Assembly: GCA_029260765.1 (NCBI GenBank)
Contig: JAJDCP010000050.1
Location: forward strand, 1-64,000
Reading direction: 5' to 3'
From: Planctomycetota bacterium
Lineage (GTDB): Bacteria; Planctomycetota; J058; JAJDCP01
Length of the DNA stretch: 64,000 nucleotides
Shown here: positions 15,693-23,519 of the stretch, in pieces
Layout: the number at the start of each line of letters is the position of its first letter
Numbering within the stretch: the stretch's first letter is position 1
The notes under the pieces: generated by a model
Database searches by the model: none
What the model saw: the letters and a program-made list of their open reading frames with translations, nothing else
What the model was told of the DNA's origin: nothing
Position numbers and translations under genes: made by a program

Positions 15693-17108
15693 CTACCCCA
15701 TGGTCAGCAGGCAGCTGCGGTCGCGGGACCAGCGCGTCTTCGAGCGCTCGAGGCCGTCGTAGGACCAGTTGCCGGTCGCCTCGCAGAGCTCGATCTCTGC
15801 GCCCACAGAGCGGAGCCGCTCGACCAGGAAGTCGTAACCGCGCTCGATGTTCTCGACCCCGTAGAGCTTCGACTCGCCGTCGGCGACCAAAGCCGCGATC
15901 AGGTATGAGAATCCTGCCCGCAGATCTGGAATGTAGAGCTCGGCGCTGCGGAAGCGGCCTGGGCCATGGATGATGCAGCTGTGCGCGAAACCGCGGTCTC
16001 TAAAGCGGCAGGGCTTCTCACCCAGGCAGTGGGTGTAGATCTCAGTGACCAGCCCCATCTTGCGCAGCTGGTGCAAGAAGTGGAAGCGGTTCTCGAACAC
16101 CGTCTCGTGGACCACGCTCATGCCATGGGCGCGTGACAGGAGCAATGTCATCGGCTGCTGGTAGTCGGTCGCAAAGCCCGGATGCACGTCACTCTCCAGC
16201 ACGATGCTCTGCAGGGGCCCTTTGTAGAAGAAGCGGATACCGTCCGGCGCGATCTCGAAGCCGCCGCCTATGCGGTTGAGCACGTTCAGGAAGTTCAACA
16301 GATCCTCCTGGTTGGCGCCCTTGACGAAGATGTCCCCCTCGGTGGCAATCCCCAGGCAGGCGAAAGACGCGACCTGAATGCGGTCGACGATCACCCGGTG
16401 TTCCGTGCCGCGCAGCTCGGAGACACCCGTGACGACGATGCTGCGGTCTCCTTTGAGCTCGATCAAGCCGCCCATCTTCTGGAGCATCTTGATCAGGTCG
16501 ATCACTTCCGGCTCCAGCGCCGCGTTGCGGATGTAGGTGACGCCCTCGGCCAGGGAGGCCGCCATGATCAGGCTCTCGGTGGTCGACACGCTCGGGTAGT
16601 CGAGCTTGATGTCCGCGCCGCGCAGCCCATCGGGGGCGCTGGCGTGGAAGCCTTCATCGGTCTCCTCGATCACCGCGCCCATCTTGCGGTAGGCGGTGAT
16701 GTGGAAATCGACCGGCCGAGGTCCGATCTTGCAGCCGCCGGGGCGGGGCAGTGTGGCCTGGCCGAGTCGGTGCAGCAGCGGAGCCAGAAACAGGATCGCC
16801 ATGCGATTGTTGCCGGCGATCGCCAGCGGGATCTCGCTGTGGGCGAGGTGTTCGGCGTGGATCGTCATGCTGCGGCCGACAGCCGCATCCTCGCTATCGG
16901 TGACCGTGATCTGGGCACCGAGATGGCGTGCCATATCGACGGTACGCTGCAGGTCGGCGATCTGGGGGACATTGGTCAGCGTCGAGGCGTGTCGTGAGAG
17001 CATCGCGCAGACGAGCTGCTTCATCACCGCGTTCTTGGCTCCGGTCACCTCGATGCTGCCGGTCAGTTTCCTGGTTCCCTGCACACGGTAATAGCGTTTC
17101 GGCTGCAT
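15693..17108 (-). CDS. murA: UDP-N-acetylglucosamine 1-carboxyvinyltransferase (MurA) or close EPT-family paralogue
   Basis: The protein (471 aa) is an EPSP-synthase/MurA fold enzyme. It has the Lys25-Asn26 pair of the GAKNA motif, the flexible-loop Cys126 in RPGGCKIGPRPVDFH (the residue that reacts with PEP and fosfomycin), and the ATDYQQPMTLLLSRA and RAGFSYLIAALVA motifs. It should add enolpyruvyl from PEP to UDP-GlcNAc, the first step of peptidoglycan synthesis. It is about 50 residues longer than typical MurA, the excess being a Trp/Arg-rich C-terminal tail, and the motifs are somewhat divergent, so a second, specialised MurA is possible. It is not in a mur/dcw cluster. Confidence 0.9.
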   Translation of the reverse strand: MQPKRYYRVQGTRKLTGSIEVTGAKNAVMKQLVCAMLSRHASTLTNVPQIADLQRTVDMARHLGAQITVTDSEDAAVGRSMTIHAEHLAHSEIPLAIAGNNRMAILFLAPLLHRLGQATLPRPGGCKIGPRPVDFHITAYRKMGAVIEETDEGFHASAPDGLRGADIKLDYPSVSTTESLIMAASLAEGVTYIRNAALEPEVIDLIKMLQKMGGLIELKGDRSIVVTGVSELRGTEHRVIVDRIQVASFACLGIATEGDIFVKGANQEDLLNFLNVLNRIGGGFEIAPDGIRFFYKGPLQSIVLESDVHPGFATDYQQPMTLLLSRAHGMSVVHETVFENRFHFLHQLRKMGLVTEIYTHCLGEKPCRFRDRGFAHSCIIHGPGRFRSAELYIPDLRAGFSYLIAALVADGESKLYGVENIERGYDFLVERLRSVGAEIELCEATGNWSYDGLERSKTRWSRDRSCLLTMG

Positions 17109-17263
17109 GCTCGCCCCCTGGTGATGCCCCTTCTGCCGGCATCACTGTTTGTCGGCGAGGGCTTGAGGGGGCTTGAGCAACACCAGGAAAAGGCTGGGAA
17201 GGCTGGTCTCACGGGACGGGGCTGAGCAAGAGCTGGTCGCCCAGCGCAGAGCGCGCGGGCCCT

Positions 17264-17491
17264 TCAGTAGTCGCAGACGCGGCCTTCGCGACGGCGGTAC
17301 TGGCCGTCTTTTCGTTTGGAGAAAAGTTTCTCGACCGAACGCCAGGCTCCTTGCTCGGAGCGCTTCTTGTCGCCGAAGACGATGAACGCCGAGTTGTAGG
17401 CATCACGCCAGATCTGACGGCCTTCTTCGTCCTCGAGGGCCTCTAGGACATGCTTGGGAAGGTCCTGGGTGGTCGGGAAGGGGAGTTTCAT
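17264..17491 (-). CDS. ChaB-like small protein
   Basis: The 75-residue protein has the ChaB pattern: LPKHVLEALEDEEGRQIWRDAYNSAFIVFG followed by a short basic stretch and WRSVEKLFSKRK. ChaB is named for a cation-transport regulator in E. coli; its biochemical role is not established. The start at 17491 has AGGAGG six bases upstream, better than an ATG six codons earlier. It is divergent from a lipoprotein gene. Confidence 0.75.
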   Translation of the reverse strand: MKLPFPTTQDLPKHVLEALEDEEGRQIWRDAYNSAFIVFGDKKRSEQGAWRSVEKLFSKRKDGQYRRREGRVCDY

Positions 17492-17681
17492 GGGATTCCT
17501 CCTGTCCAAACAGACTGTTCAAGGTGCGGCGATTGCGCGAGACATTGTGCGCCCCCGGCGGCCTTTCGTCAATCCCCTGGGGTACTGGTCCGGGTTTTGC
17601 TTCAGGGTGGGGGAATGATCGGGAGCATTCGCCACGATGTTTGCGTAGGTAGGCCTGCGGAGCTGTCCAGGAGGATTCGCC

Positions 17682-18188
17682 ATGTACGGGCAATACGACA
17701 AGACTGGCAGCAGGACCGTGCGTTTCTGGCAAGCACGGCGGCTCGTACGGGTCCTCTCGGCCGTGATTGCCGTATGCAGTCTGGTGGGCTGCGCCAATGG
17801 AGGCAGCAGGATCGGGTTGTTGCCGCGCGAGAGTCCGGTCATGACCGACATCAACCGCGTCTACAACTGGAACCTGGGCCAGCACATCGTGACCAAGGTG
17901 GGGAATGTGCTGGTCGGAGTTGCCGGCGCTCCGCTGTACCTGTTCATCGAGGCGCCTATCAACGCGGCGCTGTATGGCAAGCTCAAGACCGCCTACAGCC
18001 TCAAGTGGTTCGGTTCACTCGGAGGGGTGCTTGTCGGAAGCCTGGCATTACCCATCACGCTTTGGTTTCCCCGCGATGATCGGCCTGAGTTTCTCGAGTG
18101 GTATCCGCCGATCGAGGATCTCGTGCCGGATGATTATGGATCTCCCCCAGAAGGCGCTCCGTTGCGGGCTGGCGAGGACCCACCTTAA
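17682..18188 (+). CDS. Hypothetical lipoprotein, 168 aa
   Basis: AGGAGG is seven bases before the ATG. The N-terminus is unusually long and basic before the hydrophobic signal (VLSAVIAVCSLVGC), whose Cys is a plausible lipidation site. The mature region contains two more hydrophobic stretches (VGNVLVGVAGAPLYLFIEAPI and GSLGGVLVGSLALPITLWF), so it may also cross or associate with a membrane. I do not recognise the family. It is followed by an intrinsic terminator. Confidence 0.75.
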   Translation: MYGQYDKTGSRTVRFWQARRLVRVLSAVIAVCSLVGCANGGSRIGLLPRESPVMTDINRVYNWNLGQHIVTKVGNVLVGVAGAPLYLFIEAPINAALYGKLKTAYSLKWFGSLGGVLVGSLALPITLWFPRDDRPEFLEWYPPIEDLVPDDYGSPPEGAPLRAGEDPP

Positions 18189-18217
18189 GCGTGGGAATGA
18201 GCCAAGTTGTTGCCGAG

Positions 18218-18239
18218 GCTCAATTTGAGCTTTTTTTTT
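18218..18239 (+). terminator. Intrinsic terminator after the lipoprotein gene
   Basis: A short hairpin GCTCA-ATT-TGAGC is followed by nine T residues, 30 bases after the lipoprotein stop codon. An A-run just downstream (from 18250) could serve the opposite strand. Confidence 0.75.
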
Positions 18240-18530
18240 GTGTCTCCCCAAAAAAAAAGAGATTTCGACACAATCCCTTGTCAGTCAGTGTCTTGTGCCG
18301 TGTTTTTCCTCTAACGGACCTTGGCGGGACGCTTCCCTAAACTATTTGAACGTAAGTGTTTGCGTCGTCGACCCCGCGTCGCTCCGTCGGGCGGCGCGAG
18401 ACGTGCAATCGTAAATCTTTGCACAGCTTTGCTTTCCCGCGATTTTCCTGGAAGAAGATTCCACTAAGTCCCAAGCGATCTCGTCTTAGCGTGACTTGCA
18501 GGATTCGCCATAGATCGTACATTGGAAAAA

Positions 18531-18628
18531 CGTAAATTACATTCGATTCCGGCAGGAACGAATGACGCAAGACCCCCTTATTTTAGGGGATTGTGGGGGG
18601 TTTGTTCGGCCATAAAATGTAATTTACG
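18531..18628. promoter_or_regulatory. 13-bp inverted repeat pair CGTAAATTACATT, 72 bp apart
   Basis: CGTAAATTACATT at 18531-18543 is repeated as its exact reverse complement at 18616-18628. Related CGTAA sequences occur nearby (18349 and 18411 regions). The spacing and position upstream of the sigma gene suggest a looped operator or the ends of a tiny mobile remnant. Confidence 0.5.
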
Positions 18629-18700
18629 ATAGGGGTGGCAGAGCAGGTTACGATCGCGCTCCGCGTTTGGGGTAACGCAACGAAGATGGAACGATTCCTG

Positions 18701-18726
18701 GAGCCGCGAAGCCAACTTCGCGGCTC
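18701..18726 (+). promoter_or_regulatory. Stable hairpin in the sigma-factor leader
   Basis: GAGCCGCGAAG-CCAA-CTTCGCGGCTC is a perfect 11-bp stem with a 4-base loop, about 105 bases before the start codon at 18833. No T-run follows, so it is not a classic terminator; mRNA stability or translation control is likelier. Confidence 0.55.
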
Positions 18727-18832
18727 AGCGCCGCCGCTATGGGAATCGGTCGTCGTCGGCGTAGTGGGCGCGATCGAACAGGGGTGAGCCAAGGGGTTTT
18801 TCGGGCGTGGGAATCAATACGTGGGGGTCGTG

Positions 18833-19645
18833 ATGGCTAGAGCAGTGCAGAAGCCCAGGAGAAGGTCGAGAAGGAAGTCGCAACCGGTGTCCGTCGAGTT
18901 CTGGCGGAAGTACAAGCGCACAGGCTCGCAAGCCATGCGTAACCGGATCATCGAGAACTATCTACCGCTGGTGCGGTACGTGGCGGAGAGTCTTGCCGCC
19001 AAGCTGCCGCAGCACATCGACACAGAAGACCTCGTGTCGGCCGGAACGCTCGGTCTGTTCAAGGCTGTCGAATCCTTCGACGTCGAACGCGGCTTCAAGT
19101 TCGAGACGTACAGTGCGCAGCGGGTGCGCGGTGCCATCCTTGACGATCTGCGCTCGAACGACTGGGTGCCCCGCTTGGTGCGCCAGAAGATGCAGATCCT
19201 CAAGCGTGCCAAGCGCAAGCTGCAGAGCCTGCACCACCGCTCGCCAACGCGTGGCGAATTGGCCGACGAGCTCGAGATGTCGACGGACGAGTACGACAAG
19301 CTGGAAAACGAAACCCGTACCGTCAGCGTGATGTCGCTCTCGGAGACGCGCTCAGACAACAACGAGCACAAAGACCTGCGCAAGATCGACGTGCTTTGTG
19401 ACCGCAACGTGAAGGATCCTGTGGATACTCTGCAGCGCCGCGATGCGGTCGAGAAGATCGTCGAGAACCTCGGCGCCAAAGAACGCCAGGTCTTGATTCT
19501 CTACTATTTTGAGAACCTCACCATGAAAGAGATCGGTAAGGTGATCGGCCTGTCGGAATCTCGTGTCAGCCAGATCCACAAGGAGCTGTGTGAGAAGAAG
19601 CGTCAGGAGCTCGCCAAGCGCCAGGACGACTACGCGCTCTGCTGA
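18833..19645 (+). CDS. FliA/WhiG-type RNA polymerase sigma factor
   Basis: The 270-residue protein has sigma70 region 2 (MRNRIIENYLPLVRYVAESL ... DLVSAGTLGLFKAVESFD ... FKFETYSAQRVRGAILDDLR), region 3 (LQSLHHRSPTRGELADELEM) and region 4 (LGAKERQVLILYYFENLTMKEIGKVIGLSESRVSQIH). The AQRVRGAILDDLR segment is typical of the sigma28 (FliA/WhiG) group, which directs motility or developmental promoters. No flagellar gene is in the window, so the regulon is unknown. The N-terminus is basic (KPRRRSRRKS). The ATG at 18833 follows a GGGGG; GTG codons at 18821 and 18830 are alternatives. No anti-sigma gene is adjacent. Confidence 0.92.
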   Translation: MARAVQKPRRRSRRKSQPVSVEFWRKYKRTGSQAMRNRIIENYLPLVRYVAESLAAKLPQHIDTEDLVSAGTLGLFKAVESFDVERGFKFETYSAQRVRGAILDDLRSNDWVPRLVRQKMQILKRAKRKLQSLHHRSPTRGELADELEMSTDEYDKLENETRTVSVMSLSETRSDNNEHKDLRKIDVLCDRNVKDPVDTLQRRDAVEKIVENLGAKERQVLILYYFENLTMKEIGKVIGLSESRVSQIHKELCEKKRQELAKRQDDYALC

Positions 19646-19667
19646 GAATCTGGGCCGAGCTCTAAGG

Positions 19668-19705
19668 ACAGGCAGCGGGTGGAGACCCGCAGCCTGTTTC
19701 CTTTT
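19668..19705 (+). terminator. Intrinsic terminator of the sigma-factor gene
   Basis: ACAGGCAGCGGGT-GGAG-ACCCGCAGCCTGT forms a long stem followed by TTCCTTTT, shortly after the stop codon. A second hairpin (GCGCGCCTGGG stem, 19713-19742) follows before the convergent gene ends and may block read-through in the other direction. Confidence 0.8.
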
Positions 19706-19761
19706 GTTGCACGCGCGCCTGGGCTCGCTTCCCCAGGCGCGCAGGTCGCGCAAGCAGCGCG

Positions 19762-20811
19762 CTACGACAGCAGGCTGCGGGCCGCCTCGACCGTCTCCTC
19801 CAGGCTGACATCGGCCAGGTACTTCGCGCACACCGTGCGCACATCGGCGGCCGCTGTGTACCACTGCGGAACCAGCCCCGGCGGGCTGAGCACGACCCTT
19901 CGGATCTTCAGGTTGCGCGCCAGATGACAAAGTCCGGTCTCGGGGCTCAACAGCAGGCGCTGCTGTGCCAGCCAACGGCTCACCCGCGCGATGTCTGGCT
20001 CACAGACCAGCTCACAGTTCTTGAACTGCCCCGCTTCACGGGCATCGAGAAAGCCCTGCATGCGCTCACCATCGCCTGGCAGCACAATGCAGCTGCTGAC
20101 ACTCGGCTGCAAGGCAGCATGCACGCGTGCCCAGAATTCGATCGGGATCTCGCGCCTGTCCTCGACCCCGACGACGCCCGCGCTCAGGTTGATGGCAAGG
20201 CCCCCTTCGGAAGTGCGGGCCGCGGCGATCCACTCGCTGAACAGTCCATCGCCTTGCATAGGAGGCAGGCCCAGTGCATCGCCGAATCGTTCGAGCTCGG
20301 CAAAGCGATCGAGTGCCGCCCAGGGCGCACAGCGGATCGAAGTGTGCAGCGACATCATCTCGCGCTTGCGCCAGGCAGGAATCGCGCACGGCGTGCCTCG
20401 AAAATAACCCAGCAGCTCCAGCAACCACTCCCAACGCTCGGGATGCCGCTCGGCGCGCAGGTGCCGGCAGGTCTGCAGAAAGAACAACCAGTCGGGCAGG
20501 AACGCCCCCGCTTCACTGATCTCGCTGCTGGATTCAACACCGAGGGCGTCGAGAAGCGCCCTGGTCGTGCCGCAGCCCGACAAGACCATCACCTCGGCCC
20601 CTGCCTGGCGCAAGCGCGCCAGTAGTGGCATCGACGCCAGCATGTCGCCGAAGCGGTCACGCCGTGCGCACAGCACCTTGAGGCCCCGGAAGCTGGCCGG
20701 TCGGGCCCTGGCTTCTGGCCAGATTCCAGCGTCGCGGGCGGCGCCGAGGTTGTCGAACAGCTGGCCCGATTTGCGCCGGGTCTTGAGCCAATACCGCAGG
20801 CTCTGAAGCAT
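19762..20811 (-). CDS. Glycosyltransferase family 9 (heptosyltransferase-like)
   Basis: The protein (349 aa from the ATG at 20811) has the GT9 N-terminal signature RRDRFGDMLASMPLLARLRQ and the nucleotide-sugar binding block near the C-terminus, LLLSPETGLCHLARNL. GT9 enzymes add heptose or related sugars from ADP/NDP donors during lipopolysaccharide core synthesis at the inner face of the inner membrane. The sequence is divergent and acceptor or donor identity cannot be read. AAGGGA precedes the chosen start. It stands alone, divergent from the EVE gene. Confidence 0.75.
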   Translation of the reverse strand: MLQSLRYWLKTRRKSGQLFDNLGAARDAGIWPEARARPASFRGLKVLCARRDRFGDMLASMPLLARLRQAGAEVMVLSGCGTTRALLDALGVESSSEISEAGAFLPDWLFFLQTCRHLRAERHPERWEWLLELLGYFRGTPCAIPAWRKREMMSLHTSIRCAPWAALDRFAELERFGDALGLPPMQGDGLFSEWIAAARTSEGGLAINLSAGVVGVEDRREIPIEFWARVHAALQPSVSSCIVLPGDGERMQGFLDAREAGQFKNCELVCEPDIARVSRWLAQQRLLLSPETGLCHLARNLKIRRVVLSPPGLVPQWYTAAADVRTVCAKYLADVSLEETVEAARSLLS

Positions 20812-21066
20812 GCATTTCCCTTCTTGAGAAGAAACAGAACGAAGAAACTCCACAACCCTGACGTCTGGAAGATCGATAGAAGGCAAAGGGGCGGCTTGCA
20901 TCCTGCCCGGAATTCTGGTAAAAGATTATGTGGTGTGGTCTTTCTCAAGCCCTTCACGCGACAGAGTTTATCCAGAACACCCAGGTCGGGCAAGCCACCT
21001 GGCCCTTTCACCGCACCCGCTCTTCCGTTCTCGGAAGCAGCTATCCAGTTTGCAGTTGAGGAGAGC

Positions 21067-21642
21067 ATGACGGACACGCCAGAGAGAAACCATTGGATGT
21101 TGGTCTGCACCGTCGACAACTTCGAGCTCTCTCGGGGTCGGGGTTTCGACGTTGTAGGAATGAAGTCGAGGCACCGGAAAAAGGCCGAACAGGTCCGTCC
21201 GGGTGACAAGATCATCTTCTATCTTGCCAAAGAAATGGCCATCGGCGGAACGGTCGAGGTCGCCTCGAAGTATCGAGAAGAGCACTTCACGATCTGGCAG
21301 TGCCCCGAGCGCCAGCAGGAGGTCTTCCCCTACCGCTTCGATACGATCGCGGAGGTCGCATGCAATCAGCATGACTACGTGCCGGTGATCGATCTGCTTC
21401 TCGACCTGCAGCATGTCAAGCGTTGGCCGCCGGAACACTGGCGCCTGGCCTTCCAGGGCAACGTCCACAATCTCGTTGCCAAAGACTATCTGACCATCAG
21501 GGCTGCCGTCGAGAAACGCCTGAAGGAGCCCGAGCTTCGGCACAGCACGCTGCGTCGGCGCAGCTCGGCTCGGATCAGCGGGCACACCTCGCGCTCCACG
21601 CGCAAGCGCAGTGGCCGGGCCTCTTCGGCTCGTCGACGCTGA
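21067..21642 (+). CDS. EVE-domain protein with basic C-terminal tail
   Basis: GAGGAG precedes the ATG at 21067. Residues about 8-150 match the EVE (PUA/YTH-like) fold pattern: WMLVCTVDNFELSRGRGFDVVGM, VRPGDKIIFYLAKEMAIGGTVEVAS and a later WRLAFQGNVHNL. EVE domains bind modified bases in DNA or RNA, often 5-methylcytosine-type marks, and occur in defence or RNA-modification contexts. The last ~35 residues are Arg/Ser-rich (RSTRKRSGRASSARRR), which fits nucleic-acid binding. No restriction enzyme or methylase gene is adjacent. Confidence 0.8.
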   Translation: MTDTPERNHWMLVCTVDNFELSRGRGFDVVGMKSRHRKKAEQVRPGDKIIFYLAKEMAIGGTVEVASKYREEHFTIWQCPERQQEVFPYRFDTIAEVACNQHDYVPVIDLLLDLQHVKRWPPEHWRLAFQGNVHNLVAKDYLTIRAAVEKRLKEPELRHSTLRRRSSARISGHTSRSTRKRSGRASSARRR

Positions 21643-21791
21643 GCAGCGTGCCCTTGATCCGGATTGCGTCTCAAGGGCGCCCCAACTGAGCCAAAAGTGA
21701 AACAATTCGCCCGCTACACGGCCCAAATCGGGCCGTGAAGCATTTGGTCCGGTTGTTGCAGAGGGTCCGACTGCGTGACTGGAGGCCCGCT

Positions 21792-21929
21792 ATGCCCAAG
21801 CTCAGCTCTGCACTTCTAGCCCCCGATGAACGAGACTTCGTCCCCTACCTGGAGTCTGTTCTGGCCCGCATGCGCCGTTTGCAGCAGAACAAATCCATCC
21901 ACGTGAACGGATTCCGTCTGGAGTTCTGA
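21792..21929 (+). CDS. Small protein, 45 aa
   Basis: GGAGG at 21781-21785 is six bases upstream of the ATG. The encoded peptide begins MPKLSSALLAPDERDFVPY and continues as an amphipathic helix with basic and aromatic residues; no family is recognised. An in-frame GTG at 21735 would add 19 residues but lacks a ribosome site. A hairpin with stem CACGGCCC (21717-21737) lies just upstream. Coding status is plausible, not certain. Confidence 0.45.
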   Translation: MPKLSSALLAPDERDFVPYLESVLARMRRLQQNKSIHVNGFRLEF

Positions 21930-22111
21930 CGGCGGCGTCGAGCCGGGCGGCGGCTCCCCCCCGCCTCCCCCACCCGGCTCTACCCCCACCCCCCGTCTGC
22001 CTCCCCGGCTCCGTCGCTTGCAAGTCGACTGCATCTCTGGGTAGAATTCCAGCTCAACTCCCCCATCGTCCTCGTGGGGCAGCATTCTGCGCCTTCCGAG
22101 CGGACGGGACC

Positions 22112-23365
22112 ATGGCCGTTTTCCTGCGCATCGTCAAGGGCAGCACTCCCAGCCGCCGGTCCGTCCTCGAAGAAGGGCGTCCTGTGGTGTTGGGGCGTTC
22201 CAAGACCGCCGACGTGACGGTCGACGATCCACTCCTCTCCCGCGCGCACTGCCGGGTCGAGCTGAGCGATGGGGTCTGCACCCTGGTCGATCTGAACAGC
22301 TCCAATGGCACCCAGGTCAACGGCGAATGGGCGCGAGAATGCCGCCTGCTGTCCGGCGACTTGATCCGCATGGGTACCACGGTCTTCCGAGTCGAGTTCG
22401 GACCTCTGGAAACCGAGCTCAGCGTGTCCCCTACCAGCCTGTTGTTCTGCACACGCTGCTACCGCGCTGTCCCGTCTGAGAATGCAGGCACCGGAACCGA
22501 CCAGGCCGACTTCGTCTGCATGCAGTGTCTGCTGGGCTCGCAACTGCAGAGTGACATGCTGCCGGGCATCGAGCTGCTCGACAAGATCTCCGACGGCCAG
22601 ATGGGCCCGGTCTACAAGGCGCGCCATCTCCGGCTGCAGCGAGAGATCGCGGTCAAGTTCATCCTGCCCCAACGCTCCAACAACAAGCAGCTGGATCTGT
22701 TCCTGCGCGAGGCCAAGGTCTACGGACGGCTCTACCATCCGAACATAGTCGAGATGCTCGACGCCACAGAACACCGTGGCGTCTACTACATCGTGACCGA
22801 GTTCATCGAGGGCGAGACCTGCCAGAAGCGCCTGGAGCGCGAGGGATCCCTGGGCGTCGAACGCAGCATCGAGATCGTCAGCAAGATCGGTCAGGCCCTG
22901 CAGTTCGCTTTCGAGCGTCAGATCGTGCATCGCGATGTCAAGCCGGCGCATATCCTGCTCGGCAACGACGGCAGCATCAGGTTGTCGGGTTTCGGGCTGG
23001 CGAAATGCTATGAGGACGCCGGGCTCTCCGGGCTGACGCGGCCCGGTGAGGGCAAGGGGACCCTGTTCTACATGGCGCCAGAGCAGATCACCAGTGCGGT
23101 CGCGACCGACTGGCGGGCGGATGTCTACTCGCTGGGGGCCACGCTCTACCACTTCCTCGCCGGTCAGCCTCCCTTCGGCTCGAAGAGCATAGGCCAGGTC
23201 GTGCGCAAGATCTTGTGCGGCGACTGGGTCCCCCTCGACGAGCTCGACAGCTCGCTGCCCAAAGCGCTGTGCGCGGTCGTCTCCCGGGCGATGGCGACCG
23301 ACCGGAACGAGCGCTTCCAGAGCCCCGAGGCGGTGGTCGAGGCACTCAGCCAGGCTGAGGCTTGA
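22112..23365 (+). CDS. FHA domain - zinc ribbon - Ser/Thr pseudokinase
   Basis: Residues 1-100 form a FHA phosphothreonine-binding domain (GRSKTADV, LSRAHCRVE, LNSSNGTQVNG). A zinc ribbon follows (Cys113, Cys116, Cys136, Cys139), then a kinase fold to the C-terminus. The kinase keeps Lys182, Glu200, HRD (273-275) and MAPEQ, but the glycine loop is degenerate (DGQMGPV), the catalytic-loop Asn is His280 (KPAHIL) and the DFG Asp is Gly293 (SGFG). Losing both Mg-binding residues suggests a pseudokinase that binds rather than phosphorylates, or one with very altered chemistry. Cytoplasmic, no membrane segment. It is likely a reader of phosphorylation by the active kinases nearby. Confidence 0.9.
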   Translation: MAVFLRIVKGSTPSRRSVLEEGRPVVLGRSKTADVTVDDPLLSRAHCRVELSDGVCTLVDLNSSNGTQVNGEWARECRLLSGDLIRMGTTVFRVEFGPLETELSVSPTSLLFCTRCYRAVPSENAGTGTDQADFVCMQCLLGSQLQSDMLPGIELLDKISDGQMGPVYKARHLRLQREIAVKFILPQRSNNKQLDLFLREAKVYGRLYHPNIVEMLDATEHRGVYYIVTEFIEGETCQKRLEREGSLGVERSIEIVSKIGQALQFAFERQIVHRDVKPAHILLGNDGSIRLSGFGLAKCYEDAGLSGLTRPGEGKGTLFYMAPEQITSAVATDWRADVYSLGATLYHFLAGQPPFGSKSIGQVVRKILCGDWVPLDELDSSLPKALCAVVSRAMATDRNERFQSPEAVVEALSQAEA

Positions 23366-23519
23366 AATCCTGCCCGCTTCCCAGAGCACGCGATTTTTCC
23401 GGAACATATCCCTGCCGCAGCCGTCGAAGATGGCGAGCGAGGGCGGAGCCCTCTTGATTGCAAGAAACTGCCGGGCAGGCGCGCCGTCTGCGCCCGCCCC
23501 CAATCCCAGGAGGACTGGC

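Larger units (their letters stand above)
18240..18832. other. 593-bp AT-richer non-coding region upstream of the sigma factor
   Basis: I see no protein gene here; open frames have no ribosome site or coding-like composition. The region is visibly less GC-rich than its surroundings. It holds a hairpin GTGCAA...TTGCAC near 18395-18430, a possible promoter TTGCAG (18496-18501)-16 bp-TACATT (18518-18523), a 13-bp inverted repeat (18531-18628) and an 11-bp-stem hairpin (18701-18726). It reads as a long regulated leader for the sigma-factor gene; a small RNA is possible. Confidence 0.55.

Noticed and set aside
21792..21929. Antitoxin of a toxin-antitoxin pair
   Set aside because: The peptide is small with a ribosome site, but no toxin-like partner gene overlaps or follows it.
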